Origin: Hyphomicrobiales bacterium
GTDB taxonomy: Bacteria; Pseudomonadota; Alphaproteobacteria; Rhizobiales; Phreatobacteraceae
Assembly: GCA_017304475.1 (NCBI GenBank)
Contig: JAFKKV010000028.1
Span: 1-64,000, forward strand
Reading direction: 5' to 3'
DNA length: 64,000 nt
Shown: piece by piece, positions 1 to 9,435 of the stretch
How positions within the stretch are numbered: the stretch's first letter is position 1
How the letters are laid out: every line of letters begins with the position of its first letter
Made by a program: the position numbers and the translations under genes
Notes under the pieces: model-generated
Databases searched by the model: none
Told to the model about the DNA's origin: nothing
What the model saw: the letters and a program-made list of their open reading frames with translations, nothing else

Positions 1-309
1 GAGCCAGAGGACGACCGGACCATGCTCACCCGCGGTTCTGTTCCCAGGGTGTTGCGGTCCCGGCCATCCGCGTCGAGGCCGGTGGCCACCGGCCTCGACG
101 CACCTCTCAGCTTGCACCAAGTCGGCCCGATCAACATGCAAGGGTGGTTTCGTCGATGCTATCAGTGCATTCCAGGTCGAATTGAACGGCCGGCCCTCGT
201 CAAACCCTCACCCGGCGGCTCCGCCGCCACCCTCTCCCGCAAGCGGGCGAGGGTTCACGCGCACTGAGCGCCTCGCTTCATCGCCATTCGCCATTCGCCG
301 CGCGCGCCC
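1..309. other. Left-edge intergenic stretch, no supported gene
   Basis: I see no convincing gene here. An open frame at 22..267 on the plus strand is rich in Arg, Pro and Ser, has no recognisable domain, and runs into the palindromic repeat at 203..258, so I treat it as non-coding. The stretch may hold the 3' flank of a gene lying left of the window. Confidence 0.6.
203..258. repeat. Palindromic intergenic repeat, family 1 copy
   Basis: Contains the family hallmarks: CCCTCACCC, a short GC hairpin (GGCGGC-TCC-GCCGCC), then CCCTCTCCCGC-AA-GCGGGCGAGGG. Related copies lie near 10.15, 25.7, 31.1, 54.0 and 56.1 kb, all between genes. Such elements are common in Hyphomicrobiales; the function is unknown. 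Confidence 0.7.
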
Positions 310-774
310 TCACAACGCCCTGGCGGCCGCCAGCACCTCCTCGGCGTGATCCTTGACGCGAACCTTCGGCCAGATCCGCGCGATCCTGCCGTCGGCGCCG
401 ATCAGGAAGGTCGAGCGTTCGATGCCCATATAGGTCCGGCCATACATGGACTTCTCACCCCAGACGCCATAGGCGCCGAGCGTTTCCAGGCTTTCGTCGG
501 TCGCCAGCTGCACGCCGAGCTCGTATTTCTTCTGAAACTTGTCGACCGCCTTCAGCGGGTCGCGCGAAATCCCGATCACCGTCGTTCCGGCCTTGTCGAA
601 ATCCGGCTTCAGCCGGGTGAAATCCTGCGCCTCGAGCGTGCAGGCCTGGGTATCGGCCTTCGGGTAGAAATAGACGACGACCTTCCGGCCGCGCAGCGCG
701 GAGAGCTTCGCCATGCCGCCGCGATCGGCGGGCAGCGAGAAATCCGGGGCGAGGTCGCCGGGCGAGAGGGCCAT
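310..774 (-). CDS. bcp: Thioredoxin-dependent peroxiredoxin, Bcp/PrxQ family
   Basis: A 154-residue cytoplasmic thiol peroxidase of the AhpC/TSA thioredoxin fold, expected to reduce H2O2 and organic hydroperoxides with thioredoxin as reductant. The N-terminal GDLAPDFSLPADRG segment and the active-site sequence YFYPKADTQACTLEAQDF are diagnostic. The peroxidatic cysteine is Cys45. E. coli Bcp carries its resolving cysteine five residues later; here that position is Gln50 and no other cysteine exists, so this is a one-Cys type. The start at 774 is preceded by an AAGGAAGG-type ribosome site. It diverges from the large AsmA-like gene across a 265-bp spacer. Confidence 0.95.
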   Translation of the reverse strand: MALSPGDLAPDFSLPADRGGMAKLSALRGRKVVVYFYPKADTQACTLEAQDFTRLKPDFDKAGTTVIGISRDPLKAVDKFQKKYELGVQLATDESLETLGAYGVWGEKSMYGRTYMGIERSTFLIGADGRIARIWPKVRVKDHAEEVLAAARAL

Positions 775-1039
775 GATGCCTTCCTTTTGTCAGGTTTGTA
801 GAGGAGTGTGACAGTGGCTGTCCGGCGCCCCATGGGGCCCGACAGTGGAATCCCACGCATAGCCGGTGGATTTCCCCGATGGTCGGCGAGATTCGGGTGG
901 GCCAAGTTTTGTTGGTCCGCCCTCGTGATTCGTGACCAACGTTCGGTTAACAGAGCGCGGGCAGAATGAATCATTCGGCGTGATCGCGCCACAGCAAGTC
1001 ACGGACCTCGAGGGTCGCTGAAGTGGGGGACGAGACGGA
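775..1039. promoter_or_regulatory. Divergent spacer between bcp and the AsmA-like gene
   Basis: This 265-bp spacer must hold both outward promoters. Two inverted repeats are visible: a perfect 13-bp palindrome GAATGA-A-TCATTC at 964..976, and TTGGTC at 912..917 paired with GACCAA at 934..939. Either could be an operator or part of a leader. No regulator gene is next to it and I cannot assign a binding protein. Confidence 0.35.
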
Positions 1040-4000
1040 ATGGAGATTGGTGCCGACCAGGGCCGCGTTTGCGCGTCCGGGCCCGTTCGAACGAGCCGGC
1101 TCGCCGCATTGTGGTCCAATCGGCGTGTTCCGCCGTTCCTGTCGCGCTGGCTGAGCCGGCGCTGGTCGACCCGCCGGCGAATCGTCGTCGGCATTCTCGC
1201 CGCGGTGTTCGTCGCGCTGGCCACCCCCTGCGCCTTCCTCGCCTGGCAGATCCATCGTGGCGGCGGCGTCGCGCTGGACATGCTGACACCCTGGATCGCG
1301 CATTCGCTGTCGAGCCAGCTCGGTGACGGCCGCTCGGTGACCATCGGCTCGGCGGTCGCCGCGCGCGACGCCTCCGGACGTGTCGAGGTGGAGGCCCAGG
1401 ACGTCACCATTCTCGATGCCGACGGCCGGCGCATCATTTCCATGCCGCGCGTGGCGCTCGGCCTCGACGGCATGCCGATGTTTGGCCGCCCCTCGGTCCG
1501 CCGCATCGACCTGGTCGGCGCTTCCGTGGCGCTGAAGGTCGGCGAGGACGGCCAGATCGCCTTTGCCGCCGGCGAGTTCCGCGCCGGGCCGGCCGGGGCG
1601 CGGCCGCGCCCGGAGGCGGAGAGCAATCAGGCGCCGCAGGCCGAACTCACGTCCAATCTGCCCGAGCCGGAAATGTCGCCGTTCAGGCGGCTGGGCATCT
1701 GGCTCGACCTGATCGAGAAGTCCGGCCTGGACGGCCACCGCCTCGTCGGCATCGGATTGCGCAGCGGCACGCTCATCGTCGACGATGTCCGCTCCGGCAA
1801 GCGTTTCGTCTTCGGCGGCATCGATTTCGACCTCACCGCGCCGCGCGACGGCGGCCTGACGCTGGGCGTGGGCGCATCCGGTTCGGGTGCGCGCTGGACC
1901 TCGACCGCCCTGATCACGCCGCGCGATGCCGAGGGCCGGCGCAAGATCGACCTGGTGATGGCCGGGTTGTCGCCGCGCGATCTGAGCCTGGCGGTCCAGC
2001 ATCCGGAAATGTTCCACGCCGATACGCCGATTTCCGGTTCGCTCACCGCCATGCTCGACGCCTCGGGCGATCCCTCCGGCTTTTCCGGACGGGTCATGCT
2101 CGGCGCCGGCACGGTCGGCGATCTGAACAATCCGGACATGCGCATCGCCATCGACCATGCGACCGCGCAGGTACGCTGGCAGGCCGGCATGCGCGGTCTG
2201 AATGTCGAGCGCGTCCAGATCGTCGCGGGGCAGAATCGCGGCGAACTGAACGGCACGGTCTGGGCTCCCGCGCATCCGGGCGAACCGCTCATCGTCGAGA
2301 TCGCCAAGGCGAGCACGGTCGCGTCGCTGCTGAACCCGCACGAACCGCCGGTGCCGATCGGCCTGACCGATTCACGTTTCGTCTACCAGCCGGAGAGCCG
2401 GGTCCTCACCATCGAGCGGCTGAATGTCGACCAGGGCGCCGAGACGGTCGCGACCGTGACCGGCCAGGCGACGCTCACCAGCGCGGCGCCCGCGGTGTCG
2501 CTCAGGGTCGATGCCCGCAAGATGCCGCTGGCGCAGGCGGTCAAGCTCTGGCCGCGCATCACCAATCCCTATGTCCGCGACTGGGTGGTCGACAACATGA
2601 TCGGCGGCACCGCCGAGGCGACCACGGTGCGGGTCGAGATCGCCGAGGGACAGCTCGCCACCATGCCGGTGCTGCTCGAACCCGACGCCTTGCTGGTCCA
2701 GTCGAAACTGCGCGGCACCACGCTCAGGCTGTTGCCCAATCTGACGCCGCTCCGGGACGCCGATATCGACGTGCTGGTCGACGGTCAGGCGACGCGGCTC
2801 TCGGTGCTGCGTGGCACGGTGGAGCCGGCGCCCGGCAAGCGGCTGACGCTGAGCCAGGGCAGTTTCGTGATCGCCGAGCACCGGGTGGCCGATCCGCTCT
2901 CGGCCAGCCGCTTCCGCCTGGAAGGGGCGGCCGACGCGGCCTTCGCCCTGCTCGGCGAAGAGGCGTTCAAGGGCGCGGCGACCGGGCCGACCTTGCCGAC
3001 CGGCCCGGTGCGCGGCACCGTCGTGGCCAATGTCACGGTCAACGTGCCGATCACCGACAAGCTGAAGCCGAGCCAGATCGACTACCGCGTCGAGGCGGAT
3101 TTTTCCGCCTTCTCGGGCGACAAGGCCTTTGGCGACATGCGGGTCGACAATGCCAGCTTCAAGGTGATCACCACGCCGCGCGACTTCCTGATGCGCGGCG
3201 AGGGCCGGCTCGGCGGCGCGCAGGCCAGTTTCGAATATCGCAAGCCCCGGCCGGACGCCAAGCCGGTGATCCGTCTGACCGCGACGCTGGACGACGCCGG
3301 CCGCGCCCGGCTCGGCCTCAATATCGGCGGCCGCGTGGTTGGCCCCACGCCCCTGAAGCTGACCACGGAGGGGGACGATTCCGGCCGCTACACGGTCGAG
3401 GCGGACCTGACCCAGGCTGTGCTCGCCGAGCTGTTGCCGGGCTGGAACAAGCCAAAGGGGCAGGCGGCCAAGGCGCGTTTCGTGGCGGTCGAGACCGATG
3501 ACGGCTGGCGCCTCGAGGATATGGTGGTGGAGGGCCGCGGCGTGCTGGTCCGCGGTTCGGCCGTGCTCGACAATAGCGGCGGCCTCGTCTCCGGATTGTT
3601 CCCCGCCTATAACCTGTCCGATGGCGACCGGATCAATGTCCGGGTCGAACGGGCCGGCACCGGCCACAAAGTGACGGTGCGCGGCGACATGATGGATGCG
3701 CGCCAGCTGCTGCGCCAGATGACCGAGCCGCCGCGGCCTGGCGGCTCCACCGGACCCGGCCAGAGCGGCGAGCTCGAGATCGACATGAAGGCCAATGCCA
3801 TTGCCGGTGGCAATGGCGAGGTGATCAGGCAATTCGAGCTGCGTACGGTCAAGCGCGGCTCCGACATCCGGTCGCTCGCCGCGAGCGGCCGGGTCGGTCG
3901 CAACGCGCCCTTCGCCATCGAGTTGCGCGGGCAGGGGGCGGGCCAGCGCCTGGTGGTCAGTTCGGGCGATGCCGGCGCGACGCTGCGCTTCCTCGACCTC

Positions 4001-4579
4001 TGGGGCACGCTGCAGGGCGGCGACCTCGCATTGGTCATGACGCCCACCCGGCCCGACGGCACCATTCGCGAAGGCAATATCGAGATCACCAATTTCGCCA
4101 TTCGCGGCGACCGCGCGATATCAGGGATGGTCGCCGCCGCCGGTGAGGCGCCGGGCGCAAGTCGCAGCCAGCAGCCGAACGACGCTTTCGCATTTTCCAG
4201 GCTGCGGGCCGGCTTTACCCGCGCCGACGGCAAGGTGACGGTGAGCGACGGCCTGCTCTGGGGCGCCGCCATCGGCGCGACCGTCGAGGGCGAGTTCGAT
4301 CCGGGCCGCAATCAGCTCAGGCTGCGCGGCACCTATGTGCCGGCCTATGCGCTGAACAACATGTTCGCCCGTATTCCGGTGCTCGGCTTCTTCCTGGGTG
4401 GTGCGCCGGACGAAGGGGTTATCGGCATCACCTATGAGATCGCCGGTCAGGTCAGCCAGCCACGGCTGACCGTCAATCCGCTGTCGGCGGTGGCACCGGG
4501 CTTCCTGCGCAAGATGTTCGAGTTCCGCGGCCGCAGCGTCGTGCGGCCGGACGAGCAGGGTGGCAACACGCTGCGCTGA
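1040..4579 (+). CDS. AsmA/YhdP-like envelope protein (DUF3971 plus AsmA C-terminal region)
   Basis: A 1,179-residue protein with an Arg-rich cytoplasmic N-terminus, one membrane anchor at about residues 48-69 and a very long periplasmic part rich in beta-strand repeats. The middle resembles DUF3971 and the last third the AsmA-like C-terminal region (for example LRGTYVPAYALNNMFARIPV near the end). This is the layout of YhdP/TamB/AsmA-group proteins, which in E. coli bridge inner and outer membrane and help phospholipid transport. That role here is inferred from the family. I kept the ATG at 1040; the 47-residue lead before the anchor is long, so a GTG nearer the helix is possible. Monocistronic, divergent from bcp. 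Confidence 0.8.
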   Translation: MEIGADQGRVCASGPVRTSRLAALWSNRRVPPFLSRWLSRRWSTRRRIVVGILAAVFVALATPCAFLAWQIHRGGGVALDMLTPWIAHSLSSQLGDGRSVTIGSAVAARDASGRVEVEAQDVTILDADGRRIISMPRVALGLDGMPMFGRPSVRRIDLVGASVALKVGEDGQIAFAAGEFRAGPAGARPRPEAESNQAPQAELTSNLPEPEMSPFRRLGIWLDLIEKSGLDGHRLVGIGLRSGTLIVDDVRSGKRFVFGGIDFDLTAPRDGGLTLGVGASGSGARWTSTALITPRDAEGRRKIDLVMAGLSPRDLSLAVQHPEMFHADTPISGSLTAMLDASGDPSGFSGRVMLGAGTVGDLNNPDMRIAIDHATAQVRWQAGMRGLNVERVQIVAGQNRGELNGTVWAPAHPGEPLIVEIAKASTVASLLNPHEPPVPIGLTDSRFVYQPESRVLTIERLNVDQGAETVATVTGQATLTSAAPAVSLRVDARKMPLAQAVKLWPRITNPYVRDWVVDNMIGGTAEATTVRVEIAEGQLATMPVLLEPDALLVQSKLRGTTLRLLPNLTPLRDADIDVLVDGQATRLSVLRGTVEPAPGKRLTLSQGSFVIAEHRVADPLSASRFRLEGAADAAFALLGEEAFKGAATGPTLPTGPVRGTVVANVTVNVPITDKLKPSQIDYRVEADFSAFSGDKAFGDMRVDNASFKVITTPRDFLMRGEGRLGGAQASFEYRKPRPDAKPVIRLTATLDDAGRARLGLNIGGRVVGPTPLKLTTEGDDSGRYTVEADLTQAVLAELLPGWNKPKGQAAKARFVAVETDDGWRLEDMVVEGRGVLVRGSAVLDNSGGLVSGLFPAYNLSDGDRINVRVERAGTGHKVTVRGDMMDARQLLRQMTEPPRPGGSTGPGQSGELEIDMKANAIAGGNGEVIRQFELRTVKRGSDIRSLAASGRVGRNAPFAIELRGQGAGQRLVVSSGDAGATLRFLDLWGTLQGGDLALVMTPTRPDGTIREGNIEITNFAIRGDRAISGMVAAAGEAPGASRSQQPNDAFAFSRLRAGFTRADGKVTVSDGLLWGAAIGATVEGEFDPGRNQLRLRGTYVPAYALNNMFARIPVLGFFLGGAPDEGVIGITYEIAGQVSQPRLTVNPLSAVAPGFLRKMFEFRGRSVVRPDEQGGNTLR

Positions 4580-4753
4580 CCGGGGCTGGCGCCAGATGGC
4601 GCCGCAATCGGGCACATGCTGAACAAGGCCTGCGATGGCAAAGGCTTGTCGCGGGTTCTTCGCGTGGAGCTCGGAGCGGATCGCGTCGGGATGTGGGAGG
4701 CGGGGCCAGGGACCGGAGGCGGCCGGGTGCGGCCGCGGCTGAACCTGTCCTGT

Positions 4754-5308
4754 TCAGCGCCGCGCGAAGGTCCAGTCGACGCCGCCCGAGCCGGTCATGC
4801 GCAGGCTGCTGCCGCCGATCGCGACGACATAGCGTTCCTCCCCCGGCGGAACGGGCGAGGACTGGTTCCGGGCGGGATTGCAGCTATCGGCCGCGCTGGC
4901 GGTGCCGCCGGTGATCGTGACGATCAGCTGGCTGCCGCTGACCTGGACACGGCCGAGCTTTTCCTCGCGCGTGGCGACCCGGCAGGAGGCATCGCTTTGC
5001 GAACCGGCCCTGGTCTTGTCGATCCGCCAGCGGAACGTGCCGTCCGGCCGGACCTCGAGGCTCATTGTGCGGTCGACCGTGACGGGCCGCGTCTCGTGCC
5101 GCAGGGCGGGCGACAGGCCGGAACCGCCGGAATTGGGCACCAGCCTGATGGCCGGAACGGCGACCAGTTCCGGTCCGCTCGAATGCTGGGCCCAGAAGCC
5201 GGCCAAGGGAGCGGCGGCGCCCTGGGCCAGTGCCGGCGGCGTGGCGAATGTCGGGAGGGCCAGGGTGGAGAAGGCGAGGGCGATGGCCGTCTGTTTCATC
5301 ATGCGCAT
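4754..5308 (-). CDS. Small secreted protein of unknown function
   Basis: A 184-residue protein with a clear Sec signal peptide (MRMMKQTAIALAFSTLALP, probable cleavage after the ALAQG region near residue 28). The mature part is about 155 residues with short beta-strand patterns and two cysteines (near DASCRVA and ADSCNPA) that could form a disulfide. The alternating hydrophobic strands resemble small lipocalin-like or protease-inhibitor-like barrels, but I recognise no family motif and give no function. Transcribed alone, convergent with the AsmA-like gene, with about 200 bp of non-coding DNA upstream. Confidence 0.7.
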   Translation of the reverse strand: MRMMKQTAIALAFSTLALPTFATPPALAQGAAAPLAGFWAQHSSGPELVAVPAIRLVPNSGGSGLSPALRHETRPVTVDRTMSLEVRPDGTFRWRIDKTRAGSQSDASCRVATREEKLGRVQVSGSQLIVTITGGTASAADSCNPARNQSSPVPPGEERYVVAIGGSSLRMTGSGGVDWTFARR

Positions 5309-5509
5309 GCTGCAGAGACCTTGAATCCTTTCAGGCTGCCCCGCATCGATCCTGCATGGGGGTGACGTTGGGTCAAGTTCTGTCTGGAGCGTGGCCGGCC
5401 GCCTTGAGGGCGAGCCGGCAGCGGGCAGAGGTGGCGGCTTCCGGAAGAGCCGCTGCCCGGGATGGATGTCACCGATCCGCAGCAGATCGTTGCCTATGCG
5501 GGACCGGCA

Positions 5510-6526
5510 TCAGCCCGCCAGGTCGATGGCGATCTTGCCGAACACGCTATTGGCCTTCATCGCCCGGAACGCGCCGAGGCTTTCCGCGAAGCTGAAGGTC
5601 GCGCCGACCACCGGCTTCATCCGGGCCTTGCCGATCGCCGCGAGCATGGCCTCGAATTCACGCACCGAGCCGACCGTGATGCCCTGCAGGCGCACCCGCC
5701 GCATCACCGCGAGCGGCAGGTTCAACGGCGCGATGGCGCCGGAGAGCACGCCGACCAGCGAAATGGTGCCGCCGGGACGGACCGCGCGCAGTGCGCCTTC
5801 CAGCGTCGCCGCGCCGCCGACCTCGATGACGTGGTCGATGCCGTCTGGGGCAAGCTTGCGCGCGGCTTCGGCCCAGCGCGGATTGGCTGCGTAATTGATG
5901 ACGTGGTCGGCGCCGAGCGCCCGGGCGGCCTCGCCCTTCCGGTCCGACGAGGTTGTGACGATAGTGGTCGCGCCGAGCAGCTTGGCGAATTGCAGGGCGA
6001 AAATGGCGACCCCGCCGGTCCCCTGGATCAGCACGGTGTCGCCGGCCTTGACCCCGCCATGGGTCGCCAGCGCCGACCAGGCGGTCAGCCCGGCGCAAGG
6101 CAGGCTGGCCGCCTCGGCCGCGCTCAGATGGTCGGGGATCCGGGCGATGCCATGGGCCGGAAAGATCACCGTCTCGGCCAGCACGCCGTCACCGCCATGG
6201 CCGCCGCGCGACGACATCAGATTGGCCATGGTCGGCTCGCCGTCGACCCAGTCGGGGAAGAAGGCCGGCACGACCCGCGCGCCCGGCCTGAAGCCGGTGA
6301 CGCCGGGCCCGACCGCGATCACCGTGCCGGCACAGTCCGAGGCCGGCACGACGGGAAAGCTCTGGCGCGGATTGTAGACGCCCTCGACCAGCAGCAGGTC
6401 GCGGCGGTTGAGCGTCACCGCCTCGACCCGGATCGCCACTTCGCCGGGACCGGGGGCAGGACTTTCGCGCTCTTCGAAGGCGAGGCCGTCGAGGCCGAAG
6501 CGGCTGAGAACCAGTGCCCGCATCAT
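5510..6526 (-). CDS. Zinc-independent alcohol dehydrogenase / quinone oxidoreductase (MDR family)
   Basis: A 338-residue medium-chain dehydrogenase/reductase. The N-terminal GroES-like half contains GPGEVAIRVEAVTLNRRDLLL, typical of quinone oxidoreductases and lacking the GHE catalytic-zinc motif. The C-terminal Rossmann half has the NAD(P)H-binding stretch VLIQGTGGVAIFALQFAK. It probably reduces a quinone or an enone with NADPH; the substrate is unknown. The open frame extends upstream, but the start is set at the ATG at 6526, which overlaps the TGA of the rhodanese gene as ATGA. The two genes are therefore probably translationally coupled. Confidence 0.9.
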   Translation of the reverse strand: MMRALVLSRFGLDGLAFEERESPAPGPGEVAIRVEAVTLNRRDLLLVEGVYNPRQSFPVVPASDCAGTVIAVGPGVTGFRPGARVVPAFFPDWVDGEPTMANLMSSRGGHGGDGVLAETVIFPAHGIARIPDHLSAAEAASLPCAGLTAWSALATHGGVKAGDTVLIQGTGGVAIFALQFAKLLGATTIVTTSSDRKGEAARALGADHVINYAANPRWAEAARKLAPDGIDHVIEVGGAATLEGALRAVRPGGTISLVGVLSGAIAPLNLPLAVMRRVRLQGITVGSVREFEAMLAAIGKARMKPVVGATFSFAESLGAFRAMKANSVFGKIAIDLAG

Positions 6527-6846
6527 CCGCGCTCGAAATCCTGGCCGGCCATGGCCCAGGCCTTGATGCCGCCGGCCAAATGCTGGCCATAGGGCAGGCC
6601 GTGGGCCTGCGCGATTTCGCTGGCCTGCACCGATCGCACGCCGCCGGCGCACATGAACACCACCCGCTTGCCTTGCGGGTCGGGGATATCAGCGGGATTG
6701 AAACGCGACAGCGGCACGTTCACTGCATCGGGAATGCGCGCCATCAGAAGCTCGTGCGGCTCGCGCACGTCGACGAGCAAGATCTCGTCATTGGCCAGCG
6801 CCGTGGCGACATCCTCGGGGCTGAGGTCTTCAACTGGATAGGACAT
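6523..6846 (-). CDS. Single-domain rhodanese-like sulfurtransferase
   Basis: A 107-residue single rhodanese domain. The segment LLVDVREPHELLMARIPDA is the conserved CH2A-type region, and the active-site loop is C-A-G-G-V-R-S with catalytic Cys66. Single-domain rhodaneses carry persulfide sulfur or act in thiol signalling; the specific partner is not evident. It is the first gene of a two-gene unit with the downstream quinone-oxidoreductase-like gene (ATGA overlap), which hints at a shared role in redox or thiol handling. That link is inference. Confidence 0.93.
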   Translation of the reverse strand: MSYPVEDLSPEDVATALANDEILLVDVREPHELLMARIPDAVNVPLSRFNPADIPDPQGKRVVFMCAGGVRSVQASEIAQAHGLPYGQHLAGGIKAWAMAGQDFERG

Positions 6847-6942
6847 GCGAACTCCTCGTCAGAGGCAGGATAGCCCTCGGATCCGGCCGGAGCGAGAGGG
6901 GCAAAAGGGGGAGCGTTGCCCGGGCGGCGGCATTGCCGCGGA

Positions 6943-8052
6943 TCAATCGCCGGCCAGCACGCCGCCGGTGGCCGGTTCCCGGACCCCGGTGGTCGAGGGA
7001 AAGGTCAGCGCCAGGCCCCGCATCGAGCGCACGGCGAGGAAAGCGAAGGCCTGGGCCTCGAGGAAGTCCGAGGACCAGCCGACGGCTTCGCCGGTCTTCA
7101 CCTCGGCGCGGGCGTGGTAGGCGAGCAGCCGCAGCAGCTCGGCATTGCGCGCGCCGCCGCCACAGACGATCCACAGCACCGGACGTTCCCGCACGAAGTC
7201 GGCGGCGCGCGCGATCGAGCGGGCGGTGAAGGTGGTCAAGGTCGCGGCACCGTCCTCGGTCGAGACATTGCCGACGATACGGTGGGCGAAGGCATTGCGA
7301 TCGAGCGATTTTGGTGGCGATTTGGCGAAGAAGGGGTGCACCAGCAGCCAGGCGAGCAGCGCCTCGTCGCCACGCCCGCGGGCCGCCATCACGCCATTAT
7401 CGTCGAGCGGATGGCCGGTGCGCTCGCGCATCCAGTCGTCGATCAGGGCGTTGCCGGGCCCGGTATCGAAGGCGGTCAATTCGTCATTGGCGCCGATGAA
7501 GGTGACATTGGCGACACCGCCGACATTGACCACCGCGAGCGGCCGAGGCAGCGCCTTTTGCGCGGCGAGCGCCCGGTGGAACACCGGCACCAGCGGCGCG
7601 CCCTGGCCGCCGGCGGCGATATCGGCCTGGCGCAGGTCATAGACCACGGGAATGCCGAGGCGCTGGCGCAGCGCCAGGCCGTCGCCGATCTGCACGGTCA
7701 TTTTCAGATCGGGCCGGTGAATGACGGTCTGGCCGTGAAAGCCGACCACGCCGATATCGGCACGGCTGAGGCCGTTGGCCGCCAGGAAATTCTCCACAGC
7801 CTCGGCATGGGCGCGGGTGATCAGGTCTTCCGCCTTGGCCAGCAGCGGTGTCCGGCTCACCCGGTCCTGAAGCCGCGAACCCTCCTTCAGAGCCTCGCGC
7901 AGCAGCGCCCGTTCGTCCTCGCTATAGCCACGGTAGCCGGTCGGGCCGAAGCCCGAAATGGTCTCGCCATCGGTGTCGAGCAGGGCGACGTCGACGCCGT
8001 CCATCGACGTGCCGGACATCAGGCCGATCGCGCGGAGGGGTTTTCCGGTCAA
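6943..8052 (-). CDS. anmK: Anhydro-N-acetylmuramic acid kinase
   Basis: A 369-residue member of the AnmK family (ASKHA fold). It phosphorylates 1,6-anhydro-MurNAc with ring opening to MurNAc-6-phosphate in cell-wall recycling. The hallmark phosphate-binding sequence IGLMSGTSMDGVDVAL sits at the N-terminus, and GFHGQTVIHRP, NVGGVANVTF and VCGGGARNAELL follow in family order. Length and motif order are typical. It diverges from tyrS across about 110 bp, the usual arrangement of these two genes in many alphaproteobacteria. No other recycling gene is beside it. Confidence 0.96.
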   Translation of the reverse strand: MTGKPLRAIGLMSGTSMDGVDVALLDTDGETISGFGPTGYRGYSEDERALLREALKEGSRLQDRVSRTPLLAKAEDLITRAHAEAVENFLAANGLSRADIGVVGFHGQTVIHRPDLKMTVQIGDGLALRQRLGIPVVYDLRQADIAAGGQGAPLVPVFHRALAAQKALPRPLAVVNVGGVANVTFIGANDELTAFDTGPGNALIDDWMRERTGHPLDDNGVMAARGRGDEALLAWLLVHPFFAKSPPKSLDRNAFAHRIVGNVSTEDGAATLTTFTARSIARAADFVRERPVLWIVCGGGARNAELLRLLAYHARAEVKTGEAVGWSSDFLEAQAFAFLAVRSMRGLALTFPSTTGVREPATGGVLAGD

Positions 8053-8164
8053 AACGGCTCTCCCGATCAGGACGACTCAAAGGGTGAAATCATGGGTTTC
8101 CTCTGCTACACCGGCTGCCCGCCGGGCGCGAGGCCCGGGCGGTTTCATCCTGTCTGGAAAGATC

Positions 8165-9418
8165 ATGACCACCCCGACATCAGACTTCCTGCGCGTCCTG
8201 ACCGAGCGCGGATTCATCCACCAGTCCTCCGATTTCGCCGGCCTCGATCAGCTGGCCGCCAAGGGCGATGTGGTCTGTTATGTCGGTTATGACTGCACTG
8301 CGCCGTCGCTGCATATCGGCCATCTCCTGTCGATCATGATGCTGCATTGGCTGCAGAAGACCGGCGGCGGAAAGCCGATCACCCTGATGGGCGGCGGCAC
8401 CACCCGGGTCGGCGACCCCTCGGGCCGCGACGAGACGCGCAAGATCCTCACCCTCGAGGACATCGAGGCCAACAAGAATGCCATCAAGGGCGTGTTCTCG
8501 AAATTCCTGAGTTTCGGCGAGGCCAAGACGGATGCCGTCATGGCCGACAATGCGGAATGGCTGACCAAGCTCAACTACATCGAGATGCTGCGCGATATCG
8601 GCCGGCACTTCTCAGTCAACCGCATGCTGAGCATGGATTCGGTCAAGCTCCGGCTCGACCGCGACCAGGAGCTCAGCTTCATCGAATTCAACTACATGAT
8701 CCTGCAGGCCTATGACTTCGTCGAGCTGGCCCGGCGCTACAATTGCAACCTGCAGATGGGCGGCTCGGACCAGTGGGGCAATATCGTCACCGGCATCGAT
8801 CTCGGCCGGCGCATGGGCACCCATCAGCTCTACGCCCTGACCTGTCCGCTGCTGACCACGTCGTCGGGGGCCAAGATGGGCAAGACCGCGGCCGGTGCGG
8901 TCTGGCTGAATGCCGACATGCTGTCGGCCTATGACTACTGGCAATACTGGCGCAACACCGAGGATGCCGATGTCGAGCGCTTCCTCAAGCTGTTCACCAC
9001 GCTGCCGCTCGTCGAGATCGCCCGGCTCGCGGCGCTCGGCGGCGCCGAGATCAACGAGGCGAAGAAGGTCCTGGCGACCGAGGCGACCGCGCTGATCCAT
9101 GGTCGGCAGGCCGCCGAAACCGCCGCCGAGACGGCGCGCCAGACCTTCGAGCAAGGCCAGGCCGCCGCCGACCTGCCGACCGTCACCGTGCCGGATGCCG
9201 AGCTTGCCGCCGGCATCGGCGCGCTCGCGCTGTTCGTCCGCGCCGGCCTCGTCGCCTCCAATGGCGAGGCGCGCCGCCAGGTTCAGGGTGGCGGCCTGCG
9301 GCTCAACGACGAGGCGATCACCGATCCGCAACTGGTGGTGACGCGCGAGATGCTGAAGGACGGCGTGCTGAAGTTGTCCTTCGGCCGCAAGAAGCACGTG
9401 CTGGTCAAGGCCGGCTGA
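8165..9418 (+). CDS. tyrS: Tyrosine-tRNA ligase
   Basis: A class I aminoacyl-tRNA synthetase of 417 residues that charges tRNA-Tyr in the cytoplasm. The HIGH motif is at residues 50-53 (PSLHIGHLLS), and the KMSKS counterpart is K-M-G-K-T at residues 237-241, the form usual for bacterial TyrRS. A C-terminal S4-like RNA-binding domain (NGEARRQVQGGGLRLND) closes the protein. The open frame runs back to 7958, but the ATG at 8165 gives the family N-terminus (TSDFLRVLTERGFIHQ), and the upstream part would overlap anmK. A GST gene follows after 17 bp and may be co-transcribed. Confidence 0.97.
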   Translation: MTTPTSDFLRVLTERGFIHQSSDFAGLDQLAAKGDVVCYVGYDCTAPSLHIGHLLSIMMLHWLQKTGGGKPITLMGGGTTRVGDPSGRDETRKILTLEDIEANKNAIKGVFSKFLSFGEAKTDAVMADNAEWLTKLNYIEMLRDIGRHFSVNRMLSMDSVKLRLDRDQELSFIEFNYMILQAYDFVELARRYNCNLQMGGSDQWGNIVTGIDLGRRMGTHQLYALTCPLLTTSSGAKMGKTAAGAVWLNADMLSAYDYWQYWRNTEDADVERFLKLFTTLPLVEIARLAALGGAEINEAKKVLATEATALIHGRQAAETAAETARQTFEQGQAAADLPTVTVPDAELAAGIGALALFVRAGLVASNGEARRQVQGGGLRLNDEAITDPQLVVTREMLKDGVLKLSFGRKKHVLVKAG

Positions 9419-9435
9419 CGGGGAAGACGACGCCA

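Noticed and set aside
22..267. Open frame of 81 codons at the left edge
   Set aside because: Arg/Pro/Ser-rich, no domain, and runs through a palindromic intergenic repeat.
971..2341. 456-codon frame opposite the AsmA-like gene
   Set aside because: Antisense shadow typical of G+C-rich DNA: Arg/Asp/His-rich with no motif, while the plus strand has a full-length family match.
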